64,000 nt of DNA from Thermogemmatispora carboxidivorans (GCF_000702505.1 NZ_JNIM01000001.1:1364001-1428000); one strand, 5' to 3'. Shown: positions 42,892 through 52,188, numbered from the stretch's first letter. Made by a program: numbers and translations. The notes: generated by a model not told the origin, from the letters alone.

Positions 42892-43014
42892 ACGAAACGA
42901 GCCTCTGTCGACCTGCCGAGGCCCTCCTCTGCTCAGCAGCGTCGCAGCGGAGAGAGGGGAGGAAGAGCACAGAGTCGGGCGCTAGGGCGCAGCGACCTTG
43001 CTGGCCCGGGCGAG

Positions 43015-44514
43015 TTAGTGGGAGGCGCTCCCCTCGCCGATACGATGCAGTTTGACAAAATTCGTGCGTGCGCGACTGGCTATCGGGAGTCCTCCCATGA
43101 TCACCACATGCTCACCTTCGCCGAGCAAGTGGTCGCTCAGGAGGCGCTGCTCAACAGTAGCGATCAGCTCCTCGGTGGTCCCATGCATCTCGATCAGGCG
43201 CGGCCAGACGCCCCACCAGAGAGCCAGCTGGCGATAGACGCGCTCCGAAGGGGTGTAGGCCAGAATTGGGCGGCGTGGTCGGTCTTTAGAGATCAGGCGG
43301 GCCGAGTTGCCCGAGCGTGTAAAGACCACAATCGCGCGCACACTGGCCTCCTCGGAGAGGGCGCGGGCCGCGTGGCTGACGGCGTGCTCCTGAGAGAGGC
43401 GTTGGCAATGTGGTGGCTGAGCGGTCCGATCGTCGGCCTCTGTCTCCTGAATAATGCGCACCATCATCGCCACAGCCTCCACCGGGTAGGAGCCGCTAGC
43501 CGTCTCGGCGCTCAGCATCACGGCGTCGGTGCCATCGAGCAGAGCATTAGAGACATCAGCGACCTCAGCGCGCGTCGGCGTTGGATTGGTCACCATTGAC
43601 TCCAGCATTTGCGTGGCCGTAATCACTGGTAGCCCTAGCTGGTTGCAGCGAGCGATGACGCGCTTCTGGATTAGCGGCACCTTCTCCAGCGACATTTCAA
43701 CCCCGAGATCGCCGCGGGCTACCATCAGGCCATCGGCTACCTCCAGAATCTCGTCGAGGCGCGCCACGGCCTCTGGCTTCTCCAGCTTAACAATCAGAGG
43801 GATAGCGCCCGTGGGCTGCTTCCTACCTGCTTGGGCGGCCATCTCAGCCTGCAGCTCCTGGAGAAAGCGGCGGGCCTCAAGCACATCCTCTGGCCGACGG
43901 ACGAAGCTCAAGGCCACGTAGTCAACGCCGTGTTGGACGCCGAAACGCAGATCGGCGCGATCCTTCTCACTCAGTGCAGGGGCACTGACAGCCACACCTG
44001 GCAAGTTCATGCCTTTGTGCTCCTTGAGCAAGCCACCGTGAACCACCTCGCAGCGCACTGCGAGACCGTCGCTGGCAAGCACCCGTAGCTCCATCAGGCC
44101 GTCGTCAAGCAGGATGCGATCGCCAGGCTTGACGTCTTGAGCGAGCAGCCCATAGGTGGTGGGAATCACTGTCAGCTCAACGCTCTCTTCGGAGAGGGGA
44201 GCGCCCTCGCCGTTTGTGGCCGGTTCGCGCGTCGTGATAATCACCTGCCTGCCAGGCACCAGGCGCAGCGGCTGCCCGCCAGGCAAACTACCAACGCGGA
44301 TCTTCGGCCCTTGCAGATCCTGCAGAATGGCCACGGGCCAGCCCAGCCGTGTCGAGACGCGCCGGATGCGCTCAATCACTGTGGCGTGCTCCTCGTGGGT
44401 GCCGTGAGAGAAATTGAGTCGGGCGACGTTCATCCCTGCCAGCATCAGCTGCTCCAGACGCTCCTCGCTGCTGCTGGCCGGTCCGATAGTACAGACAATC
44501 TTGGTACGGCGCAT
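43015..44514 (-). CDS. pyk: Pyruvate kinase
   Basis: 499 aa from ATG 44514; ATG 44535 or 44544 are also in frame, but the -10 box at 44559-44554 puts the mRNA start near 44547, favouring a later codon. Family motifs: RRTKIVCTIGPASSS, MNVARLNFSHGTHEEH, LQDLQGPKIRVG, the catalytic region PLIVKLEKPEAVARL, DGLMVARGDLGVEM, TATQMLESMVTNPTPTRAEV and DGTDAVMLSAETASGSYPVE. The C-terminal alpha-beta domain ends near NFVKLHRIG. It makes pyruvate and ATP from phosphoenolpyruvate, the last step of glycolysis. It is a separate unit, with the serine operon starting ~120 bases downstream on the same strand from its own promoter. Confidence 0.96.
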   Translation of the reverse strand: MRRTKIVCTIGPASSSEERLEQLMLAGMNVARLNFSHGTHEEHATVIERIRRVSTRLGWPVAILQDLQGPKIRVGSLPGGQPLRLVPGRQVIITTREPATNGEGAPLSEESVELTVIPTTYGLLAQDVKPGDRILLDDGLMELRVLASDGLAVRCEVVHGGLLKEHKGMNLPGVAVSAPALSEKDRADLRFGVQHGVDYVALSFVRRPEDVLEARRFLQELQAEMAAQAGRKQPTGAIPLIVKLEKPEAVARLDEILEVADGLMVARGDLGVEMSLEKVPLIQKRVIARCNQLGLPVITATQMLESMVTNPTPTRAEVADVSNALLDGTDAVMLSAETASGSYPVEAVAMMVRIIQETEADDRTAQPPHCQRLSQEHAVSHAARALSEEASVRAIVVFTRSGNSARLISKDRPRRPILAYTPSERVYRQLALWWGVWPRLIEMHGTTEELIATVEQRLLSDHLLGEGEHVVIMGGLPIASRARTNFVKLHRIGEGSASH

Positions 44515-44553
44515 GAACAAACTATGCCCCCTCATACTCTGCATTCGCGCCTC

Positions 44554-44559
44554 ATTATA
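44554..44559 (-). promoter_or_regulatory. Promoter -10 box of pyk
   Basis: TATAAT on the minus strand, exact consensus, 40 bases before the ATG at 44514. No good -35 was found at 17-18 bp. Confidence 0.5.
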
Positions 44560-45102
44560 GCAGAGAGAGTGCTGGCGAGCGGAGTGCTTCCTTTCCTGCC
44601 TGCCGGCTCCAGGGCTGAGAGCCTGCCTTCGTCCCGCTCATGGTCCTCTGTGATCTCGGCCTGATGGTCAAAAAGGCAGTGATAGGGGGAGCGGGCCCTG
44701 TCTTGGAAGACAGGAGCGCCCTCCATCCCATCTGTTGACAAAATGTTGCACCCGTGCTATCCTGATGACGCCATTGGGGCCATGCCCTATGCCGCCTTGT
44801 CCAGCATCTACTGTGTACGCCACCCAGGCAGCGGCACAGCGTTTGTTCCAGCTCTCTCTCGCTTCGGCGTTGTCTGTGCATGAAGCGCGCTCTCTGCCTC
44901 CGCACCAGACAGGATAGAGAGCGGCTGCGCGAGTGATTGGAAGGGCAACTTGACGGGCGTGGTTCCGCGATCACATCAGTAATGGGTGCTCGCTGGCTCC
45001 GTGGGAGCTGACCGCAAGCGCATGATGCTCGGAGCGAGCTGGCGAGAGAGCAAGTACTGTTGAGGACTTTTCCCCCTTGGGGAGAGGTGAGAAGAGGGAA
45101 GC
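44560..45102. other. Divergent region pyk / rpsP with long leader
   Basis: Contains the rpsP operon promoter (44735-44763) and ~330 bases of leader without a recognisable gene or known riboswitch pattern. Confidence 0.4.
44735..44763 (+). promoter_or_regulatory. Promoter of the rpsP-khpA-rimM operon
   Basis: TTGACA (44735-44740), 17-bp spacer, TATCCT (44758-44763). The leader to rpsP would be about 330 nt, long enough for a control element, though I recognise none. Confidence 0.65.
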
Positions 45103-45396
45103 ATGGCTGTTAAGATTCGTTTGATGCGTGTGGGTAAGAAAAAGGCACCCAGCTATCGCATTGTTGTTGCAAACGCCCCTTCGCCGCGGGATGGGCGCAT
45201 TATTGAAAACATCGGCTGGTACAATCCGTTGCGCGAGCCGGCGGCGGTGCTGATCGATGAGCAGAAGGCCCTGCGTTGGCTGCAGAATGGGGCGCAGCCC
45301 TCAGAGGCTGTGATTGCGCTCTTCAAGAGCACTGGAGTGCTGGAGCGCTTTGAGCAGATGAAGGCTGGTTCCGCCTCCTCTGGTAAGGCAGAGTAA
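45103..45396 (+). CDS. rpsP: 30S ribosomal protein S16
   Basis: 97 aa, ATG after GAGAAGAGGGAAG. The start [20 protein letters not shown] is the S16 signature (normally ..RLRR.G.KK.P.YRIVV), followed by [20 protein letters not shown] and the helix [20 protein letters not shown]. It is a primary assembly protein of the small ribosomal subunit. Order rpsP-khpA-rimM is a conserved bacterial arrangement (ffh-rpsP-khpA-rimM-trmD), here without trmD and ffh next to it. Confidence 0.97.
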   Translation: MAVKIRLMRVGKKKAPSYRIVVANAPSPRDGRIIENIGWYNPLREPAAVLIDEQKALRWLQNGAQPSEAVIALFKSTGVLERFEQMKAGSASSGKAE

Positions 45397-45402
45397 CTAG
45401 CT

Positions 45403-45654
45403 ATGGCCATGAGAAATTCGTCAATGCGCCGCTTGGTGGAGTATATTGCGCAGTCGCTGGTTGATAACCCGGCGGCGGTGCAGGTGCGTGAGGTACGCAA
45501 CGACCGTCAGGCGGTCATCCTTGAGCTGCGGGTAGCGCCCGAGGACTACGGCAAGGTGATCGGGCGAGAGGGCCGTGTGGCCAAGGCCCTGCGTACGCTG
45601 ATGCGCGCTATGGGCACGCGCGAAGGCCGTCATACCTCCCTGAAGGTCGTCTAG
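45403..45654 (+). CDS. khpA: KH-domain RNA-binding protein KhpA
   Basis: 83 aa from ATG 45403; ATG 45409 or 45424 may be the true start, the latter matching family members that begin M..LVEYI. The single KH domain reads RRLVEYIAQSLVDNPAAVQV, then VIGREGRVAKALRTLMRAMG with the GxxG loop (GREG). KhpA works with KhpB (Jag) as an RNA chaperone affecting cell division and envelope growth. It lies six bases after rpsP, in the usual order. Confidence 0.93.
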   Translation: MAMRNSSMRRLVEYIAQSLVDNPAAVQVREVRNDRQAVILELRVAPEDYGKVIGREGRVAKALRTLMRAMGTREGRHTSLKVV

Positions 45655-45715
45655 CCTGGTCCCGCTGGCCCTCTTTCCCTCTAGGAAACGCTCAAGAAGA
45701 GACAGTGAGCGGGCA

Positions 45716-46315
45716 ATGGCTACCAATTCTATGCAACGTGATATGGAGTGGGCGACCGTAGGGCGAGTGATTGCCCCCTTCGGACTGCGCGGCGAGGTCA
45801 AGGTTCTGCCGATGAGCGACCTGCCCGATCGCTTTGCGCAGCTGGAGGCTGTCTATTGCGGTTCCCCTCCCCGGCGCCATCGCATCGAGCATGTTCGCCC
45901 TTACAAGAGCGGCCTCGTCTTGCTGAAGCTGCAGGGCTTCGATTCGCTGACGGCTGCCGAGGCCCTGCGCAACTGCGAGCTACAAATTCCGCTCGCTGAG
46001 TTACCTCCCCTGCCTCCCGATTCGTATTATCAGCATGATATTCTGAACCTGCGGGTCTTGACCCTCGATGGCCAGGAGGTAGGGTCAATTACTGAGATCT
46101 GGCTGACCGGTAGCAACGATGTCTATGCAATCCGCATGCGAGATGGCAGACAAGCCTTGATTCCTGCCGTCAAAGAGGTGGTTAAACAGATCGATCTGGT
46201 GCGCCGCACCATGTACATCGATCCTCTGCCAGGCATGCTGGATGATCGGGAGGCCATCATCGATCGCGGCGAATCAGAAAACGCGGAAGAGCCAGGCGAG
46301 GCACTTGACCGCTAA
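45716..46315 (+). CDS. rimM: 16S rRNA processing protein RimM
   Basis: 199 aa; the ribosome site before ATG 45716 is weak, and ATG 45743 (MEWATVGRVIAPFGLRGEVK) is where family similarity begins. The N-terminal domain has GRVIAPFGLRGEVKVLPMSD and FDSLTAAEALRNCELQIPLA; the C-terminal PRC-barrel has YYQHDILNLRVLTLDGQEVG and ALIPAVKEVVKQIDL. RimM binds S19 and helps mature the 30S head. It closes the rpsP-khpA-rimM unit; trmD, the common next gene, is not here. Confidence 0.95.
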   Translation: MATNSMQRDMEWATVGRVIAPFGLRGEVKVLPMSDLPDRFAQLEAVYCGSPPRRHRIEHVRPYKSGLVLLKLQGFDSLTAAEALRNCELQIPLAELPPLPPDSYYQHDILNLRVLTLDGQEVGSITEIWLTGSNDVYAIRMRDGRQALIPAVKEVVKQIDLVRRTMYIDPLPGMLDDREAIIDRGESENAEEPGEALDR

Positions 46316-46697
46316 GAGCCGCCTGCCTCTCGCTGGTCCCTCTTTCCCTGCCGAGCGCTGCCACCCTGCTTGTCTGTACCTCCACCTCTGAAACTGCGTG
46401 TCGAGATGGCGGTCTTCTGTAGCTCCTCTGCTTTCTTCCTCTCTCCTGCATCTACGTCGATGAGGAGAAGAGTAGCTCAATAAGCCTGCTGCTGTACCAA
46501 CTGCCAGGTCAGACCTGCTCAGGGCTGTGGCCTGTGCTCCTCTTGACTGCTAGCTTCGCTTTTGAGATCTATCTGTTTCTTATAGCATGAGAAGGCCGGG
46601 AGCGCTGCGCTGCCCAGGTGGCGGGGACGAGGGCCGCCGGGCGGCTGTCCCCTGCCTGCCGGCTGTGGGCGGCATTGACCAGAGAGGGAGAGATCTT
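46316..46697. other. Gap between rimM and the TIR-like gene
   Basis: About 380 bases between convergent genes. I see no gene, no consensus promoter and no clear terminator. Confidence 0.4.
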
Positions 46698-48518
46698 TCA
46701 GGCCTTATAAGGTGCCACGTTCAGGGCCGCGAGTTCTGGCAAGTGATCGAAAATCCAGACGGCGCCGCCACTACGGAGGCCCGTGGCCGGATTCACCTCA
46801 CCAATAAAAGCCGTACGTGCCTGACTGAGCAAGTCGTCGAGCAGAGGGATGGTCGAAGATGCCAGCAGCTGCTTGGGAGCCATATTGACCAGCTGGCGCG
46901 CATCCTGACGTACCTGATCCAGATTCGCCTTCACGCGGTTCAACTCGCTGTCGATCTGTCCGGCGAGCTGGCGCTGGGCGACCGAGGAATGAGGAGAGCT
47001 TGTCAGTGCGATCAGGTCCAGCTCAATATGGCGGATATAGCCGGGCACCGGCAGGGCCTTCTCATCGAGCGTTAGCAAAGGAACGCGCCCCACTGTTGGA
47101 TCGACCAGGACAGGTGTACCGCGGGGGACATCGTGAGAGACCAGCTCGGTGCCATCCAGGTAGTCCAGAATCTTCACCAGGGCCTGGCGCATCTCCGTGG
47201 CATTGCGCGGAACCCCGGTGCCCCGAGCTGCCGAGGCCCACTCGAAGATCTTGCTCATGTTCTCAAAGAACCAGACGCTAAGCCCTCCGTGTAGCGATAA
47301 CTGATCCAGCTGAGGCTCGCTGCTAAGCAAGTGCCGCAGATGATCCAGATTGCTATAGTGGACCATAGTATTGCCGACCGTCTCGGCCTGGGGATCTGGC
47401 ACCTGGGGAATCTCCGCATAGTAGCGCCAGTGGGTCAAATCGGCGGTCGGCGAATCGGGGGTCAAGGCCGCGCTTTCCTCTGTGATCAGAAAGCGACTAT
47501 AGCTATTCAGCAGATTTTGGTGATTGGGGCTGTTGTAGCGTAGATCGAGACGGCCATTCACGGGAGTGAACTTCGCTAGCAGCAAAGCGCCCCCGAGCTG
47601 ACTTTTATCGCGTAGCAGCCAGGCGTAGAAACTCTGGCCGCTCTGAGGGGAACGCAGATTCTGCAGATGAATATCGAGTCCGTCGCAGATCCCGGTCGTA
47701 TTATCGGCGCCGGTCAGACCAGTATTAAAAAACTCCAGGCGGCCATAGCTGATAGCGGCGGCGCTGCCAGTGGAGGGCGTCTGAGCGGAGTGAGTCAGGA
47801 GCAGAGCCATGACGGTGCCGAGAACCAGCGTAGCGACCAGCAAGAAAGAGAGGCCAATGATGGCCCGTCCTCGCTCAGTAGTTCCAAAGTAGAACTCGTG
47901 CAGAGGCAGAGGGTTGGCAGGAGAAACGAGCCTGCCGGGGGGGAGAACTGGGCGATCGTAATTAGCTTGAGCCGAAGTGCGGGAAGGAAAAGGCGCGAGC
48001 CCGCCTGGAGCGGAGCCAGGCGAGGGAGTAGGCATCAGGGCTTGAACCGTCTGAGGGGGAGCAAGCAACGGCGCGCGCTCTTTTTCCAGCGTCAACACCA
48101 GCTTCTCGATGGCTCGCGGATAATCGTAGGAGCCGTCGAAAGTGGGCAAAGCGGTCCACTCAGCAGGTACCTCCGTCGACGAGCTCTCGGGACTGGCCAG
48201 GAAGCGGAGCGCCCCCTGCAAGCGGTGCCGCTCCAGAAGCTTCACAGCTGTATTGACGGCCATGCGCACCTGATAGGACTGAGCTGTCGTGGAGGTCTGA
48301 AATAGGATGAACCACTGAAGATCGGGCAGAGTCTGATTCAAAAAGGAGAGAAAGCCATCGTCGCTGACATGGCCCGGATACACAATGACGGTAGCACCCA
48401 CCTCCTCAAGCCGCTGGCGCAAGCGAGTTAGAATTTGTAATTCCTGATGAGCCTTTGTATCAAGGTCATGACAGATGAAGACGCCAGGCGAACTCATGAC
48501 GTGCCCTCGCTTTGGCAT
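46698..48518 (-). CDS. TIR-like domain membrane protein with extracytoplasmic domain
   Basis: 606 aa; ATG 48518, or ATG 48497 (MSSPGVFICHD) with GAGGG upstream. Residues ~10-150 resemble a TIR domain: SPGVFICHDLDTKAHQELQI, LRQRLEEVGATVIVY, then DLQWFILFQTSTTAQSYQVR. The catalytic Glu of NAD-cleaving TIR proteins, expected just after the last stretch, is not seen (MAVNTAV). A Pro/Ser-rich linker leads to one membrane helix (~215-241, IIGLSFLLVATLVLGTVMAL). About 360 outer residues follow, starting YGRLEFFNTGLTGADNTTG; the piece YAWLLRDKSQLGGALLLAKF resembles anti-sigma-factor (RskA-like) outer domains. It is divergent from the vWA-PP2C-kinase-type VII genes and likely related in function (inference). 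Confidence 0.7.
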   Translation of the reverse strand: MPKRGHVMSSPGVFICHDLDTKAHQELQILTRLRQRLEEVGATVIVYPGHVSDDGFLSFLNQTLPDLQWFILFQTSTTAQSYQVRMAVNTAVKLLERHRLQGALRFLASPESSSTEVPAEWTALPTFDGSYDYPRAIEKLVLTLEKERAPLLAPPQTVQALMPTPSPGSAPGGLAPFPSRTSAQANYDRPVLPPGRLVSPANPLPLHEFYFGTTERGRAIIGLSFLLVATLVLGTVMALLLTHSAQTPSTGSAAAISYGRLEFFNTGLTGADNTTGICDGLDIHLQNLRSPQSGQSFYAWLLRDKSQLGGALLLAKFTPVNGRLDLRYNSPNHQNLLNSYSRFLITEESAALTPDSPTADLTHWRYYAEIPQVPDPQAETVGNTMVHYSNLDHLRHLLSSEPQLDQLSLHGGLSVWFFENMSKIFEWASAARGTGVPRNATEMRQALVKILDYLDGTELVSHDVPRGTPVLVDPTVGRVPLLTLDEKALPVPGYIRHIELDLIALTSSPHSSVAQRQLAGQIDSELNRVKANLDQVRQDARQLVNMAPKQLLASSTIPLLDDLLSQARTAFIGEVNPATGLRSGGAVWIFDHLPELAALNVAPYKA

Positions 48519-48557
48519 AGGATATAGCTCTTCTTAACCAGCAAGAATATCTCTGTG

Positions 48558-48586
48558 AGTATAACATGGTGTGGTATCATATTCAA
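48558..48586 (-). promoter_or_regulatory. Promoter of the TIR-like gene
   Basis: On the minus strand TTGAAT (48586-48581), 17-bp spacer, TATACT (48563-48558), 40 bases before ATG 48518. It sits in the 180-base divergent region shared with the vWA gene. Confidence 0.65.
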
Positions 48587-48698
48587 GCTGAGGGTGTTTC
48601 CAGAGGCCGCGTTAGTGGCAAAATAGGGGTGGCAGCTCATAAGCGCAGCGGTCTCCAGTGGCCCGACTAATCTCTGGACCGGAGAGGAGGCAGAGACG

Positions 48699-49448
48699 AT
48701 GTATTACACGCAGCCGGCGACCTCCCTCACGCCGGCCCTGGTCATCTACCTGATTGATGCCAGCCACTCCATGAATGACCCCTGTGGTTCCACCACCAAG
48801 ATGGGGCTGGTCAACCGGGCATTGAAGGAAGCGATCAAAGACATGGTCCGACGCTCCATTCGCGATGGCGTTGTCCAGAGGCGCTACAAAGTAGCGATCT
48901 TCGCCTACAGCACAGCGGTTGTCGACGTGCTGGGGGGCGCCCGCGACCTGCCGGAGCTTGTCAAGCACGGTGTGCCGGTCATCAGCGCTGGCGGAGAGAC
49001 CGACACCGCCGTAGGCTTTGCAGCAGTGGAGAGCCTCCTGCAAAAGCACCTTACCGAATTTGACGCCTGTCCTGCCCCTCTGGTCTGCCATCTGACAGAC
49101 GCGCTCATCACCGCCAGTGATCCCACGCCGATCGTGCGCCGTGTGCAAGCGATGGCCGTACGTGATGGGCCGGTGCTCGTTGAAAACGTCTATGTGGCCG
49201 ATAACATGTTGCGCGTGCCGGTACGCGACTGGCATCAATGGGGGGGCGTTACCCGCCCTGGCCAGCTTACGAACGACTATGCGCGCTTTCTCTTCTCCCT
49301 CTCCTCGCCGATGCCGGAGATCTATCGGCAGAATATCAACAACTACGGCTACAATCTGCAGCCGGGGGCGGCCCTCTTCTTCCCGGGGGTCCACACCGAC
49401 CTGGTGCGCCTGGCCTTCACCATCTCGACCGCGACTCAGCTGAAATAA
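48699..49448 (+). CDS. vWA-domain protein (TerY/YegL-like)
   Basis: 249 aa, ATG after GGAGAGGAGG. The von Willebrand A domain fills the protein: IYLIDASHSM gives the metal-site triad D20, S22, S24; further parts are YKVAIFAYSTAVVDVLGGAR, the Thr-containing loop SAGGETDTAVGF and the Asp-containing CHLTDALIT. No signal peptide or membrane segment is visible, so it is cytoplasmic. vWA proteins of this type occur with a PP2C phosphatase and a protein kinase in the TerY-P triads described for bacterial stress systems. The next two genes here are exactly those partners, 33 and 123 bases apart, leading into the type VII secretion genes. Confidence 0.87.
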   Translation: MYYTQPATSLTPALVIYLIDASHSMNDPCGSTTKMGLVNRALKEAIKDMVRRSIRDGVVQRRYKVAIFAYSTAVVDVLGGARDLPELVKHGVPVISAGGETDTAVGFAAVESLLQKHLTEFDACPAPLVCHLTDALITASDPTPIVRRVQAMAVRDGPVLVENVYVADNMLRVPVRDWHQWGGVTRPGQLTNDYARFLFSLSSPMPEIYRQNINNYGYNLQPGAALFFPGVHTDLVRLAFTISTATQLK

Positions 49449-49480
49449 GGCCGTCTCGCGCAGAGGAAGGAGCGAGAGCC

Positions 49481-50359
49481 ATGCTATCCGAGGATGTCGA
49501 GCGGACAAAGCAGCCTGAGCCAACGAATCTGCGCTTTGAGACCGATCGAGAGAGCGAGTACTTCACCTCGCACACCATCAATAACCGGGTCGTTCTACGG
49601 CTGCTATCGCTACGCAGCCGCGAAGCCCAGACCCAGGAGCTAGTCAATCAAGACTATGCTCGGGTTGTGGCCAGTCGCGATGGCACAGCCCTCTACTTCT
49701 GTGTCTGCGACGGCGTGGGTAGCTCATATCGCGGCGACTTTGCGGCCCAGTATCTGGGCAGCGCCGTGGTAGCCTGGTTGCAGGAGCAAGAGGCGCGCAC
49801 AGGCTCGGTCAGGACCATTGCGGCCCGCCTGCGCCAGCGCATGGACGAATGGGCGCGAGCTGCCCAGGAAGAACTGAGGAGCCTGCCCCTGGCGCCAGAG
49901 GCGCCGGCGCTCGTGCGCGAGGTATTAGAGGAGCTGCGGGAGGGCTACGGTAGCGAAACCGTCTTTCTGGCTGGACGCATTGCCCTGGCTCCTTGGGAGG
50001 CCCAGCTACAGATAGCTCGCCCCACCGAGGCCTTGCTCTGCTGGATGGGGAATGTCACTGCCCGCCTCTTTATCACCGGCGAACACTCCTTTACGCTCGG
50101 AGGCAGCACCGATGATGAAGGACGCTGGTCAACGGCACGCGGCTCGCGCGGCTTGCTCAATGCCTGGAGCATGGGCCTCTCCACCATTGAGCGCCTGATC
50201 GTCTACACCGATGGCCTGCTGCCTCTGGCCTCCTCTCTCAGCGCATTAAACGATCAAGAGCTGCAAGAGCGCGCTCGTGAGCTGCTTCTGCTCCCGGAAA
50301 ACGACGATATGACCGCGCTCGATCTGCACTGGCTGCCAGCGGGCCATCCGCCCGAGTAA
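49481..50359 (+). CDS. PP2C-family serine/threonine phosphatase
   Basis: 292 aa from ATG 49481, chosen for GGAAGGAG upstream; the frame is open back into the vWA gene but that part is unrelated sequence. PP2C motifs with metal-binding aspartates: LYFCVCDGVGSSYRGDFAAQ (DGVG), IVYTDGLLPL (TDG for the usual SDG) and ENDDMTALDLHW near the C-terminus (DD). It should dephosphorylate Ser/Thr residues in the cytoplasm, most simply the targets of the kinase encoded next. It is the middle member of the vWA-phosphatase-kinase triad. Confidence 0.88.
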   Translation: MLSEDVERTKQPEPTNLRFETDRESEYFTSHTINNRVVLRLLSLRSREAQTQELVNQDYARVVASRDGTALYFCVCDGVGSSYRGDFAAQYLGSAVVAWLQEQEARTGSVRTIAARLRQRMDEWARAAQEELRSLPLAPEAPALVREVLEELREGYGSETVFLAGRIALAPWEAQLQIARPTEALLCWMGNVTARLFITGEHSFTLGGSTDDEGRWSTARGSRGLLNAWSMGLSTIERLIVYTDGLLPLASSLSALNDQELQERARELLLLPENDDMTALDLHWLPAGHPPE

Positions 50360-50481
50360 CGCCCAGTGAAAGGCGAGATCACCGTAGAATCAGCGGCTTC
50401 CTGGTACGTACTGGCCCGCCTCACGCCTGGCCGGGCGCCGTTTGCGATGCGAGAGAAGAAGAAGAAGAAGGAGGTTGAGCG

Positions 50482-51414
50482 GTGACCCGCTTCCAACCGT
50501 TTCCTGGCATGTTCTTACGGATTGGCTCATCCTATTTTGAATTTCTGCCCCATCCCCTGCTGCCAGCTGACAAAGAAGCCGTATTTGTACTCGAGGGAGG
50601 GGAAGCGCTCGTCTATCAGCTGCGCAACCTGGATACGCAGGAACGCTGGGCCCTCAAGGTCTTCAAGGCCTCCTATCGTGGGCCACACCTGAAGCGTGTA
50701 ACGGAAGTGCTTCAGCGCCATGCCCATCTGCCAGGCCTCTATCTGGGCTACCGCATCTATCTCACGCAAGCTCACTATCCAGAAGCGGTCGAAGCGTTTC
50801 CCGAGTTAGAGTACGCCGTGCTGATGCCTTGGATTGATGCACGCACCTGGGCTGGGCTGATGCTGGATCAAGCGGCCAGCGTGGATTACAGCTTTGAACA
50901 GGCGCGCCAGCTAGCGCTGGCCACAGCTCAGGTGCTCTGGAACCTGGAGATTCACAGCCTGGCTCACGGAGACATCGCAGGGAGCAATATCTTGCTCACG
51001 CCACAGCTTAGCGGGGTCCAGCTGCTAGATCTGGAGGGCCTCTATGCCCCTGGCCTGCCTCAGCCCAAGAAAGTCAGCTGGGGCTCACCGGGCTACCAGC
51101 ATCGCAATCTACCCCGTCAGGGCCAATGGTCTCCCCAGGGGGATCGCTTCGCGGGCGCTGTGCTCCTCACCGAAATGCTCACCTGGTGGGAACCGCGCGT
51201 TCGTGCCTACGTCGCTGACTACGCGGAAACGCTTTTTTCTCCACAGGAATTGCAGCAGATTCAGACCCCTCTCTGGCGAGTGGTCCGCGATGTACTGCTC
51301 TCTCTCAGTCGAGACTTGCGCTACCTCTTTGATCAAGCCTGGACATCCTCAAGCTTGACAGAATGCCCTGAACTGGCGACATGGGCTATGACACTCTATT
51401 CGGTTTTCGTGTAG
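50482..51414 (+). CDS. Protein kinase-like protein of the vWA-PP2C-kinase triad
   Basis: 310 aa, GTG start after AAGGAGG. The kinase fold is recognisable: a glycine-rich loop at 38-45 (EGGEALVY), the ATP-anchoring Lys K59 in WALKVFK, the catalytic loop HGDIAGSN (H162-N169; D164 base, N169 metal) and D183 in LDLEG where DFG is usual. All catalytic residues are present, so it may be active despite HGD for HRD and DLE for DFG. No membrane helix is seen, unlike the EssB/YukC pseudokinase-like component of Firmicute type VII systems. It lies between the phosphatase and WXG100 genes, so it may control the secretion apparatus (inference). Confidence 0.83.
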   Translation: MTRFQPFPGMFLRIGSSYFEFLPHPLLPADKEAVFVLEGGEALVYQLRNLDTQERWALKVFKASYRGPHLKRVTEVLQRHAHLPGLYLGYRIYLTQAHYPEAVEAFPELEYAVLMPWIDARTWAGLMLDQAASVDYSFEQARQLALATAQVLWNLEIHSLAHGDIAGSNILLTPQLSGVQLLDLEGLYAPGLPQPKKVSWGSPGYQHRNLPRQGQWSPQGDRFAGAVLLTEMLTWWEPRVRAYVADYAETLFSPQELQQIQTPLWRVVRDVLLSLSRDLRYLFDQAWTSSSLTECPELATWAMTLYSVFV

Positions 51415-51419
51415 TCGTA

Positions 51420-51448
51420 TTGCTTTTGTGGAGGATAACAGGTATCAT
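51420..51448 (+). promoter_or_regulatory. Possible promoter of the WXG100-EccC genes
   Basis: TTGCTT (51420-51425), 17-bp spacer, TATCAT (51443-51448). The 272-base gap between kinase and WXG100 genes would let the secretion genes be transcribed separately from the triad. Confidence 0.45.
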
Positions 51449-51686
51449 TCTGTCTAAGGCATGTTATACGAGCACTTCTTAAATTGATGTGTTGAGATGC
51501 TTGAACCGCTACAGGGCAAGAAGGACTTGCAAGCGGAGAGGCCTGGCAAGGCGCTCTCTCCTGGCAAAAGAGAACGGGCGGACAGGCAGCGCAAGTGAGG
51601 TAGCTTGTGCGTGAGCTTTGCCGGGCTGGCCTCAAGCATTCCTTCCTTGGTTTGGTTGTCACGTTCACAGCGAGGAGGAACCTACC

Positions 51687-51995
51687 ATGTCCTCATCGGG
51701 AGATCTGATCGGCGGTCGTACCCATCAGATGGATGCTGCTGCCCAGCGCTTTCTCGCGGAGCTTGCGAACTTCGAGCCAGCTGTCCAGCGCATCACCGCT
51801 GCGGTCGCGGATCTGGAGGCTGACTGGTTTGGCCGCGGTAGCGCGGCCTATCAGAATGCCATGAGTACCTGGAATACGCATATGAGCGCGGTCCTGCGCG
51901 ATCTTGAGCAGCTCACCAGGGGTTTGCAGGGCAGCTCGACAGCTCTGCAGGATCTGGACCATACGATGGCCTCCCTGTTCAGCGGCTACGAGTAA
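51687..51995 (+). CDS. WXG100-family (ESAT-6-like) secretion substrate
   Basis: 102 aa from ATG 51687, placed by GAGGAGGA; a longer frame exists but lacks a ribosome site. The size, two predicted helices and central turn W47-F-G49 (LEADWFGRGSAAYQNAM) are those of WXG100 proteins, which form helical hairpin dimers. The C-terminal helix (VLRDLEQLTRGLQGSSTALQ) ends ...LFSGYE and lacks an obvious YxxxD/E signal, though the last residues YE are similar in kind. Such proteins are exported by type VII systems in concert with EccC, encoded two genes downstream. Confidence 0.92.
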   Translation: MSSSGDLIGGRTHQMDAAAQRFLAELANFEPAVQRITAAVADLEADWFGRGSAAYQNAMSTWNTHMSAVLRDLEQLTRGLQGSSTALQDLDHTMASLFSGYE

Positions 51996-52188
51996 TCGCA
52001 GGGTAGCGAAAGCGAATCAGCAAAGTCAGCAGAGATATCCCCTCTCGCAGCCTATGCTCTGGCGGCTTCTGGCTACAGTCGACGGGGGCCGCCAGCACTC
52101 TGAACACCTCGACCTACAAGAGTGCCTGAGTGCCTGGGCATAACAGCCCAATCCCACTGGCATTGCCGGGGAAGGGGAGTGAGAAGCC

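Noticed and set aside
49238..49480. Upstream extension of the PP2C gene
   Set aside because: It overlaps the vWA gene in another frame and is unlike PP2C sequence; ATG 49481 has a strong ribosome site.
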